In this document: piece by piece, positions 37,025 through 47,393 of the stretch | Position numbering within the stretch: position 1 is the first letter of the stretch | How the letters are laid out: the number at the start of each line of letters is the position of its first letter | NCBI GenBank assembly: GCA_947568835.1 | Contig: OX387604.1 | Span: 16,273,076 to 16,337,075, forward strand | Direction: 5' to 3' | DNA length: 64,000 nucleotides | Origin: Protonemura montana | Taxonomy: Eukaryota > Arthropoda > Insecta > Plecoptera > Nemouridae | Notes under the pieces: model-generated | Told to the model about the DNA's origin: nothing | Seen by the model: the letters and a program-made list of their open reading frames with translations, nothing else | The model's database searches: none | Position numbers and translations under genes: made by a program

Positions 37025-37425
37025 AAGTTGAAACACTGGTTCTCGGGCATCACCAAAGTTAAGCAACTCTGCGCTGGGTCATGCATTGAATGGGTGACCA
37101 TCATCATAACATATACATGACCAGTTCTGCTTGGGAGAGAGGTTGGGGGATGTAAGTTAGTATAAAAACTCCATTTGCCTTGCTTATCAACCTCTCGACA
37201 GCATGGATTTGTGAAGGAATCCTGTTGTTAGCGTTGTACTGTCCTTTGGAGAGGACGTTAAGCCGGTGGTCCCCTTTGGTGCTCTTGTAGGCTACTCGCC
37301 AGCACCTGGTTTCCTCTCCACCCTTCAGGTGTATCATCGTCCACTAACTCACCCACGTCAATAGACCAGCAACGTAGAGTCCCGTTGTCAAAACAGTGAG
37401 TCGTAAAACATCCCACGAGTCAATC
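37025..37425 (+). mobile_element. Near-complete SINE with a 5S rRNA-derived head
   Basis: The head (37036-37100) reads CACTGGTTCTCGGGCATCACC, AAAGTTAAGCAACTCTG and TTGAATGGGTGACCATCAT, which follows the 5S rRNA internal control region in order (A box-like, intermediate, C box-like). The body shares GACCAGTTCTGCTTGGGAGA, TTGCTTATCAACCTCTCGAC, GAATCCTGTTGTT and CACCCACGTCAATAGACC with copies at 27901, 53599 (minus) and 10427. It ends AAACATCCCACGAGTCAATCAATT. It lies in the intron just downstream of the minus-strand exon at 37583-37456, in antisense orientation to that gene. No target duplication could be found. Confidence 0.8.
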
Positions 37426-37455
37426 AATTCACCTCTATCTCGAAAATCGACTCAC

Positions 37456-39738
37456 CTTTCGCGTCAATGGCAGGTGCCATTCTCAGAGAAATCGCAATAA
37501 GAAGGACAGCAATAATGAAAATTCCAGCGGCGAAAATGCTTATCACCAAAGCCAGTCTGCGCCTTTCGCTTCCAGCACTGGACCTGCAAATGACACGGAT
37601 ATTTTAGCGTCACGAAGTCAGCACACCACGTTCTTGAGCAGCTGTGTGTTATGCTCATATCTGTTCGAATCCCTGAAGTCCAATTATGATTCATTGGAAA
37701 GTATCGACGATGGGTCACTGCTATCCCCTAAAATAGCATTCAATGGCATACGTTTTTGTGCGAATAGCTTTTTTTAGGTCGTTTACGTTGCAAAATTGTC
37801 TGGTAGAGTGCTTGTAAATATGCATGAGCAGTATTTGAAATATAACATTTCCAATCATTTGAAATATTTTGAGATATGGAAGGTCACACAGAGCATACTT
37901 TTGCGATATAGCTGCTACACGATACCAAACTGGCAGTGAGATGGAGATTTCACCGCTTTGGGAATTATATCACAGCCTTTTGGCAATTGCTAGTTTAAAT
38001 CGTAGTTCGAATTTTTAAACAATTATGCAAACGTATTGTAACGGCTTTTTCTGACAGATCCCGAGGTAAAAACAACATGAAAAAAGAAACTTATAATTTT
38101 GGAAAGGAGTACAGTGTAAGAAAGTATTTTTATGCAGGTAATTCTAAGTTATGTTTCTTCTTCAGTAGGATCTAAGCGCATAAAATAGATCTGTAGCAAC
38201 GTAATAGGTAAGAAGGTACGTACCAATTCAATTCTTCCCACAAAGTTATTTTTATTTATTTTTTCTGGCTGCCACAATGTAGAAGGTGGGGCCGTTAGTC
38301 GCACATGATGTGTTTCAATGTAACTTCTGCATATTTTATATTTTGCATTGCAATTTAGTAAAGCTAGATACTTGTCAAGATAGTTTAATTATGACATCTG
38401 ATTGCCACCAACAGAAATTGTATTAACATTCTATATTTTAAAATAATCAAAGATCTTTAATCTTTCACGAAATAATTTACCCTCCGCTCTAAAAAAAAAA
38501 TGTTGCAATAAGCAGGCAATAGTGACATCGTCTTGAACGTGCAAAATCAACTAAACCGATCAAATCCTGTACCAGTGGCACTCCTATTTGGATACGACAG
38601 CAGTTGTACGAGTCGGCCTCACTCGCTTCAGAAATACTTGAGTATATAGAAAACGATTTTCCGATGTCGGGCGAAGCCATATTGTTTCACATGCAAGTAT
38701 GTCGTTTAAATAATGACAAAAGGTACAGAATAGGGCTGCAGATTCTATATTAAAATAGTTAATAAGTTCGCATGGAAATTCGTTCAGCGCTGGGAGATAA
38801 GAATGTCGCCCTTTGTTTTTTTGTCCGGGTTGTTCATTTTTGGGATGGTATTTTCCATAATACAGGTTTTATAAATTTACGTGGTGTACTCGGAGGTTGC
38901 ATGAATGTTTTGGCAACTCTCCGGTGTCACGTGGGGTTGCAGGGTTTGCTAAGTGTGTGCTCGCACGGGTCAGGGCTATTTTATAACCTGTGCTTCGTAG
39001 CGTGCCTTTAATAATCTAAACAAACTTTTTCAACATTCTACCCACTAACAGTTCGTGCTAGATCATAATCATATGCTACATGTACTATACTTAACCTGCA
39101 GCTTACTTTTTTTACAATTATCAACGTGTGAGTAATTCAAATAAATCTGTGCCAAAGGAAACAACTTTTAAACGAGGAAATCAAGTGGTGAAGATCAGTA
39201 AATGAAAAAATTACCTGAGATAAATGCGATACTTAGTAGTATGTACGACTGTCACACTATATCAAATGAACTAAAATGGCTTTAATTGGATAGTGAAAAG
39301 AAATTTGACTAAATCCATGTTTACATACATTATTTGCTGTTCTTCCACTTCTTTAACTGTCTTTCTTCGTTTGGTCTTATTGCATTTCTTCTTCTTTTTC
39401 TTGTTGTGGTCGCTGACTTTTTTTCGTCTACCTGTCCTCGCTTCGCGAAGGGTGCCAGGAGTTGTCAGTACCTGGGACCCTTGGCCCATAGAACCGTGAC
39501 CCGTGGAACTATTCGGATTGTAGCTACATAGTGATTGTGACCGAGATATTGATGTGAATATCTTATTACTCTGACTTGCAACTGAAGGAGATCTCGAACC
39601 CACTAGAAAGAGTGGATAATTACTACCAATACTACTTGATCGTAAAAAAGGGTCCATCGCCAATGAGTGGAAATTATCTTTATCACCCACATTTTCCATT
39701 TCAATTGTATCGTAATCCAATACACCCCTTGAGGCCAT
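37456..39738 (-). CDS. Two-exon N-terminal part of a predicted type II membrane protein (paralogue E)
   Basis: Exon 1 is 39738-39329 (phase-2 donor AAT then GTATGT) and exon 2 is 37583-37456 (acceptor ATTTGCAG, phase-1 donor GTGAGT). They join in frame. The ATG at 39738 has an in-frame TGA six codons upstream. Residues 1-136 are hydrophilic, with Ser/Asn/Gly-rich sequence and a Lys-rich NKKKKKKCNKTKRRK. Exon 2 gives SERRR, one transmembrane helix (about 147-170) and LRMAPAIDAKG. The basic residues before the helix predict N-terminus inside. The end of exon 2 resembles paralogue D both in sequence and in splice phase. No C-terminal exon was found before the next paralogue; a SINE and the long-TIR transposon occupy the space immediately downstream. 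Confidence 0.6.
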
Positions 39739-41643
39739 TTTACTGAAACGAATACGTCACACTAAAAAGCGTTCATTTAAACACTTGCTTACATGAGTCA
39801 CTCACAGCACCCAAACCACACAATATGTAATATTTTCAAATTAACTCTAAAGTCGACATAACTTTTTCAAACAACTGCAATATTCAACAGTCCATATTTC
39901 TAACTTATTTCACGTAAAAACTGTTTTAAAATCCGGTGAAATTTCTGGTTTGAAAAGGTCACCACACGAGCACAGCAGAGTCGACGTTAAACGTTCCCTG
40001 CCAGTGATGGTGTACAAGTGATCCAGTCTGCCAGACTCCAGCTTCATGAACCCAATGTATAGATGAATGGTAAATATGAAAGAGATTTTGATCTTTATTT
40101 CGAGGCACCAGCGACAAGCAGCTGAGCTCGACATTGACTGCCTTACCTGACCTACAGTTCTGAATCTGTCTATGTATACATTGTATATTATACGGACTAA
40201 ACAAATACACCCACTCAAGGGGCATCATAGGTATATTCAAGAGGAGGGGAAGTATTGCTGCACAACAGTGATCTTCAATGACGTATGTGTGGTAATGACA
40301 GGATAATTTACCATTGAAAAAGTTACTTGTGGACATTTATTTACAATAAATTGTGAATCAATCATTGACACCCCATTAAGTTTTCTTTAACGCCCTATGA
40401 TTAGTAGCTGGAAAGTGGTAAACTGAAAGAACTTTTCGAAAAACTTAACAGCGTTTTTTTTTAATCACGAAGATGTTTGATACAATTTTTAGAGTGACTA
40501 TAAATATTGACGCGCAGTCTTTTAAGGGTGGGTGTCTATTGGGTGGGCGTGGTGAGGGGAGGGGGAGGGGGTCAGGCGTTAGATGGATGGAGAGTGTATG
40601 CATGCTTGCGTTTAAATAACACCATGCATACAATGATATAACCAAGCCATGTGTCTCTCTGTCACTGTCAAAAGTCCAAACTGTCGTTAACTTTTTCTAG
40701 AAAACGACAAAAATCTAATTTTAATTTTATTTCATATGTCCTGTGCTAGTTTTCCGACAAATTCCTGGACAAAGTTTAAAAGATGGAAAAAAAATGTGAA
40801 GTTCGTTTTGAGGAAGGTAGAGGTATGATCTGAAATCAATAAACTTTCAATAATGATTTGTCTAATTATGTATTCGTAAATTAGCAATCTGTTTCCGCCT
40901 ACTAATCAACACCTACTAATTTAACTGTTTTGTCCTTCAAGATGTCGGGGTGTTTCCTCATCTCTGCACCACATGGCTCCTCTGCATAAACACCCATCAA
41001 AGATTCAGGACAACCTGAGACCTTTCATCTCGATTTCAACGCTATTTACATGGCTAAGTTTACAAGTGAGCGCAAAATACATTACATGCTGATTACTTTA
41101 GGATCGCATTACAATATTACCAAGAGATTAACTAGCTGACAAAAATATGTGACAGACCTATCCTTCGTCACGAAACATTTTCCAACTATTTATGAACATT
41201 TTGTGATTTTTATAAAATATGATGATAGGTACTAAAAATGAAAAGAAGATGGTGCACCATTAGACGACTTCCGGTTGAGCTAACGGTGCGGTTTTTTCGT
41301 CGTCTTCCTGTTTCTTATCTGCCTTTGGTGACGATGACGGCGATCTTTTACTCTGAAAGTTTGTTTAAAGGCACACGTAAGACATTGAAAATGAAACCAC
41401 ATCGTTTTTTGAAGACTTTTAGAGGTCTTTGAGAGATGAGCAGTGACGCTGCAAGAAAATGAAAGAAAGTAAAATAAATGTAAGAAAATGAAAAGAAATG
41501 TCTGCTGTCATTATATCATTTTCCGATGACCACTCTCAGTAAACTGTAAAATCTTTCCTCGGGTTTCAAAATAATCTCCAGGTTGGATATGTAATTTACT
41601 CTCCCTGCTTGCTAAATTAAATCAATTACTAAATGACATTACC
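39739..41643. other. Gap between paralogue E and UT2
   Basis: Contains the promoter side of paralogue E (to about 40300) and the 3' side of UT2. A G-rich patch lies at 40550-40575. No gene recognised. Confidence 0.35.
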
Positions 41644-41649
41644 TTTATT
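41644..41649 (-). terminator. Probable poly(A) signal of UT2
   Basis: AATAAA on the minus strand, about 35 bases after the UT2 stop codon at 41686-41684. The 3' UTR would be very short. Confidence 0.45.
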
Positions 41650-41683
41650 GACTTCAGTTGCTTTGATAATTACTGTAATTTAA

Positions 41684-44600
41684 TTAAAAGGTCGTGATCA
41701 TTGAAAACAGATTCAACATTGGACAGCGGGAATTTGGTAGTACCTGGTTTTTATCTGACCCCTTCTGCCTAAAGAGGTACAGGTGCTTCTCTGGGAAAGA
41801 GAGGGCGTCGGGGCGTGGCAGTCGCTGGCTATCAGCTGTCACGCATAGAAATAACATCGCACTCAAGTTGAATGGCAGACTGATCACCGGGAAGTTTGAC
41901 TAGAAAAAACAGAAAGTACCCATATTTACATGTAGATCTGCTAAAAATACAGGATATTTAATGGAGAACTAGCAAATTACTTTTTTTTTAAACATGAAAA
42001 GACTTGAAAGTCCTCTGATAATCTTGTGTTCTTGAAGAAACGTTTAAAACGACAACAAATACGAAGATCTGTATTACAATATTTGATACACAAATCATTA
42101 CTCAAATTTTAATTAGGAGTGTAGGTTTTTTAATTTGTAGTATAAACTGTTTCCTTTTACCTGGTAAATTACCAGGTACAAAATCGACTGTCTAGCCCAT
42201 TAAAATCTACCCATTAAAGCTATGTCCATCTAAACCCCATCTATTGACCATACCTCCTCATTACATAGATTTGAAATGTTCGTATATTTGTACTCACTTG
42301 CTGAAGGGCTATCATGAGGGCACGTTGTAAGACGGTGGTAAATATGACGGAAATGAGGGCAGTGACGGTAGATTGCCAGGTGAGTACGTAACAGAAGCCT
42401 CCAAGGGCTGCACAACTCAAGAGTCCATTGAATCCCCACACTCCTTCGTAAACTTCAGTGTAAGGAGCTTCACTCAGGACAATGCCTGCAAATAGGACAC
42501 TTTTCTTGCAATTTTAACCAAGCATTAAATATAAAATATTGTGATTTAGAATTCATTATTAATAGATTCATTTTATTTTATAGTAGGTAAGTTATAAATG
42601 TTTTTGCATGAATAAAGTTTCGGAATTTCTTTACACATATTCTGCCAAGTGTTTCAATTTTTGCAGGATGTGCCGTTCATTCGTTATTTTTCTAGCAAAT
42701 TGGATTGTTTTTGTTTCTCAATAAAGTTCAGAGATTGGCAGGACCGAATTGAGCAGAGGTAATTAAAACAATGTTAATCAGCCTGGGAAATTAAGTGATA
42801 ATTATCACAAGATTCCCTTAGTTTCGCTTAGGGAAAGCTATTTTATTTTATTTCATTTCGGTAATTTCCTTGTTTATTTAGAATTCTTGGAAAATGTTAA
42901 CCTATGGTTGAATGGTAGAAAACCCAAATATTCAAATATTCTGGTCAGTTTTTTATCTTTCTTGGTTGAGAAAGAAATTCTTTGTCTTGCGGAGAAGTAA
43001 CATGGAATTGGTCAAGAAAGTTTTTCAATCGTAATTGTTGTAACCTCTCTTATGAAGACAGATTTCATCCAACATGAAATTCTAAATGCTGCTGCTGTAT
43101 CATTCCCATGTGGATCGATACAATACTTTTGAACAGTAGTTGAGTTCTCTGTGTTTATTTGTATGAGATAATGAGTGTACCTGTTAGAGTTCCAAGAGTT
43201 GCGCCTGCCACTGCAAAAGCAGCGGTAATTGGGGAGCAAACCAACACTCCCAAGTACATCAAAAGAGAGCACGGCACGTGGCATGCCCCAAATACTTGAG
43301 ACATCGACAGTATTATACCAGCAAATATCTGCAAGCAAATAATAAAAATAAAAGAACATCAAGTAAAACTAACAGTTTTCTATTTTATTTTGATGAAACG
43401 TTTTTGATTTTTACCTGCCCCCAATGTAGATCGGTATCAACGTGGTCAGTTGCCTCTCGTGTTATGTTTTTCAATTCAAGTTTTTTATCGGCGGGGTGAT
43501 CAAGAGTACGTTTTCTTCTAGTCAGCCCTCCCAGCAAAGATTCTATCTCTGACTTTGCGGTGTCGTTTTTAGGATTTTCCTCTGATGCAACCGTGATATT
43601 ATTTTTATCGTCACGATAATCTGAAGAGTTTGCACCAGCTTCGTGAAGAAAATCGAATGGCAACGATGAATTTTCCTCTTCTGATTTCATCGTCGGAAAA
43701 CTTGTAGAAATTAATTCGTTTACATCTGCTTTAACATCTTTTATATCTTCTACCAACGCATTTGGACTACTCAAATCAAGAACGTTAAGACTTTCACCTT
43801 TCAAAGTCAAGTTTACAGACTTAATTGCAAATATTGGCATTGAAGTGGAATTGAAAACCTCTGTCGGAGAGACTGCTTGATTGTTGTGGATGTGAACAAC
43901 ACAAATAAAGAATAAAAACTGCATTATGTTAAACGGTAGTGCAAAACACAGAAGCCGTTGCTTTCCTATCCAGTTAAAAAATGTTCCTGTTGCAGAGGCT
44001 ACGAAAACCCCCATTACCGAAAAGACAGCTATATATACCCAATGCTTGGTTTCAAATTCGATGCCCAGACGACCGGGCAAAACTGCCCCACTAACGAGTC
44101 CTAGGAGGAGGTTGTTGAACACAGTATGCCCGTTGTCTACTTCTTCCTTGGGTAGCCGAAGGAGCTGAAATCAAATTGAAAATGTTACAAAAAGTAACCT
44201 ATGTTGCCAGCTTACAGTTTACCATCTATACCATCATGTACTATTTTTCATGCTATTTTTGCTTATTGTTCGTAGAAGATTAAAATTGGTTTTACATTTT
44301 TGCTAGTGTTTTTTAAGTAAAGCTTTTCTGTGGTGCAACAAATAGACATCCTCCTCATTTTTAAGATTGTTTGAGTGGGTCGCAATAAGATGCTAGGTAA
44401 TATAAAAATAATTTCAACGTGCTTCAAACCCTGATGAAAAGTTCAGAATTTGGCATAAATTTTCTTTGAGCTTAGGTGCAACTGAAAAATCTCAAAGCTT
44501 GTGGGGAAATGGGACCATTTTACTACAACGAAGAAGAAATGTTTGAAAAAACTTCTCTTTGGTTATCTTGCCAAAACGTCTTGACAAGATAGCCTATGCT

Positions 44601-45142
44601 GGAATAGAGTAATGTCAGCTAAAACGCACCGTAAATAAGATTTGGTGCAGCACTTGTTAGCAGAATTTTAATTTTAACCCCTATGCCCATACTTACGATT
44701 GAGACAGCTAGTGCGATACTTGCTGTGTACAAGCCTATCAGAGATACGGACGGGTTGGCCCAAGTCAGAGCAATAGCAAAAAGAAATCCAGAAAAAGGAT
44801 TATTAGAAAAAACTATTTGGCCATATCCCCTCAGAAGAGCGTCAGTAAATTTTATTGCTCCAAATGGCGAACTGTACTCCTTTTCTGCTAACCACCGGCT
44901 TGAGATAGGAAAATCACCAACATATGGCAGCCAGCGTTCGGCACTCTGAAAATTAACACCCCGTTATCACACACTATATGAAATAATCTACTGGACATGA
45001 AACACACTTAATTATATTCGTAATTGATTTTCTAAAGAATGTTATATGTTTATCACACAAACAAAAAATGGTGTTTTAATACGAAAATACATTTTCTTAC
45101 TTTGTCTTCGTACCTCCTGTTTCTAGAGTCACCGTTTGCCAT
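41684..45142 (-). CDS. UT2: divergent urea transporter (SLC14 family), six exons
   Basis: Exons are 45142-45101, 44945-44697, 44164-43415, 43328-43181, 42485-42298 and 41899-41684. All are GT-AG, phases agree, and the product is 530 residues. The first half has RGYGQIVFSNNPFSGFLF, typical of the UT repeat (family form GQVMFVNNPLSG). The second half has ILSMSQVFGACHVPCSLLMY, where most members have GQVYGCDNPWTG. The UT signature LPxxTxPF is altered in both halves: LLCFALPF (168-175) and FPVISLPF (462-469). The loop between the halves is long (about 235-346), with six or more NxS/T sequons and RRKR at 313-316. Usual members are about 380-420 residues. UT proteins conduct urea passively across membranes, but the altered signatures make substrate uncertain. 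It sits tail-to-head with UT1, about 2.2 kb away. Confidence 0.85.
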
Positions 45143-46529
45143 GCCTGCTCCTTCAGATCTCAGAAACAATGAAACAATTCTCTCGACGTCGTATCAAACG
45201 CATGCACAGAAGATTCTTTGCTAATTTCAAAAGTACACTAATTACATATTCTAACAGCTCACAGTAATGAACACTAACAATGCTGTAATAGGTCAATGCA
45301 TTGGCCTTATTCAAGAGGTATGCAGAATTATACTGAACTCTGATAAAAACGCGAACCAAATGAACCAAAAATCCGTTGGTAAACAGACGGTAGTAAAATA
45401 AGAAATTAAGTTTTTTAGCTGCTTGTAAAATGATGAATATCAAAGTGAGCAAAGTACATATTCTGGTTTCTTGCCGAAATGGCTGTCGTCACGACTCGTT
45501 CAAATGCATGTTAAGCTTTTTATTTGATGCGCTGAGTCTTTGGTACATAGTTATTAGGTAAGAAGATTTTTCCACTGTTCTTCCTACACGTAGAGACTTC
45601 TGTTGAAATACGCAAATACAATTTTAGTGTTTTATCTCACTTTATGGTTTGGCTTCTTTATTAGTTTGACAAGTAATACTTGTTTTTAATTATTAATTAT
45701 GGATTTGTTCTTCTTTCCCCAAAAAAATTACATTTTCACTAAAAGGGTGCTACAATGCGTATTTTAGTTTCTTGTTGGATAAAGCCTACATTTTCACACA
45801 AAAATTAGTCCGATATTAACTGGTTGGCTAAATAAATTTCACAAAGTCTGAATATAGCACAGTGGTTTAAGTGAAAGATGAAAAGAATAAAAATAAAAAT
45901 AAACGTTAACGTAAAAAATTAATAAAAAAGTCGAATAAAACGGTAAATTATTTGATATTAGTTTATTAAATAAACTTGAGAATGCCATGTGGAATTGTAG
46001 CTGGATGAGGTTTAAGACTTTGAGTATGCTGCTGTTGAATTTTGCTTCTAGCCATTTTGGATTATACCCTTGTGAACCGCTCATCAATGCTAACCGCAAT
46101 TTGTATAAATACATTTCTTTAGCGACGTCGTCAGGCTACTTAATTTAAACTAAAAATTACTACTAAAACTCCTAATTCAGGCCTGAAATGCCTTGTGTAC
46201 AAATGATGAGGATTGCCAATACCAACTGAAAAATTATCAACAATTCTCAATTGGGCGAATCTGTATTTTATTGCAATTGTGGTACTCCAATGGAAAAATA
46301 TATTCTTCACAAAACTAAAATCTCGTGTTAAAATAAATAATAAGCGATTTCGCTCTCAAATTACTTTTGTGCTCGGTGCATTATATGTGACTCAGTACCT
46401 ACATATGTCGCACGCAGTACACTCATTAATCATTATTGTTCCTACTACAGAAACATTGGTTGAAAATCTGTCTGTAAGAATAATAGCTAGAAAAAGTTTC
46501 AGCTGTTCAAGGTAGTGTATTTTCACTTG
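45143..46529. other. Spacer between UT2 start and UT1 end
   Basis: Upstream region of UT2, about 1.4 kb, AT-rich. It must hold the UT2 promoter and the old 3' UTR of UT1. No separate gene is supported. Confidence 0.4.
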
Positions 46530-46626
46530 TTTTTTTTTTTTAATCTTTCTTGAGCAGGAGACTTATCAGCGTCTGAATCCGATTTAGGCGGATCAAGCTT
46601 CTTCGAACAAGTAAGGTACTCATAGC
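46530..46626 (-). pseudogene. Orphaned former C-terminal coding sequence of UT1
   Basis: Reading the minus strand past the hAT element in the UT1 frame, TATGAG continues open: YLTCSKKLDPPKSDSDADKS and then a Lys-rich stretch. The composition is that of a cytoplasmic transporter tail. The element at 46627-47393 now separates it from the rest of the exon, so it should no longer be translated unless the element is spliced out. The frame stays open further left (to about 46390), but that part may not have been coding. Confidence 0.45.
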
Positions 46627-47393
46627 CATAGTTGGGGAAGAATATTTTTTTAGTGATCTTCGAACTGATCGCGATCTTTTCTGTGTTTCACGATCTTTAA
46701 AAATATCTTTTTAAAAGATCAAGATCGTTTGCACAGTCGTTCCTTTTTGGTTTTTGTTGTTGCACAACACTTGACAATTGAAATTTGAGTGTGACAAATG
46801 GCAATATTTTCCATAGCTTTCAGTTTCCTTCAAAGACTTGAAAGCCTTTCCAGGATTCCAAACGGTTATTAGTTTTACATTTATTAGTTTTATTGATGCG
46901 TGCAAATTCTGCCTAGTATGTCCGCCGTGCCTGTCTACGACCATAGCTTTTCTCAAATTGGGTCATCGAGATTCGAGGCCCCCTTTCTGCCATGTTTCAC
47001 TGACCACTGTCCGTTGTAAGCATTTTTATTTCTGTTGAGTGTTTACAGGCTGTTAATTGTCTTCTTGTTTTCTTGACTATAAGTCATAAGTTATACGTTT
47101 TAGGCTATAGCTGCAACCTTTGTGAATGAGTTTTAGGCTCACTAAAATTGCATGGTATTCATAGGCATTCTGTTCCTACTATTTCTATCTTAATACTGCA
47201 TTTCCTATAGGCACCTATAGCGCCTTTAGGTGCTAAAAATACGTTTTCTCCAGAGATCACATGATTTTTGTTCGAAAACGATCTTTCAAATGAACTTGAT
47301 CTTCGCGAACTTCGATCGTTTTAAAATATCGTTTTTTGACGACGATCTTGGTCTTTTTAAAGATTGATTTCAAAACGATCTTCCCCGACTATG
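46627..47393. mobile_element. 767-bp non-autonomous hAT-type element
   Basis: Ends are CATAGTTGGGGAAGA on the left and CTTCCCCGACTATG on the right, imperfect inverted repeats. A perfect 8-bp duplication CTCATAGC flanks it at 46619-46626 and 47394-47401. Eight-base duplications and a CA...TG-type end with this subterminal layout fit hAT elements. Both subterminal zones carry many GATCTT/CGATCTTT motifs in both orientations, as expected for transposase-binding repeats. No transposase frame is present, so it is non-autonomous. It interrupts the last coding exon of UT1. Confidence 0.85.

Noticed and set aside
38489-38680. 63-codon minus-strand frame starting MASPDIGKS, a possible extra first exon near paralogue E
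   Set aside because: Its start looks gene-like, but no donor in the needed phase is present and it ends in a poly-T-derived Phe run.
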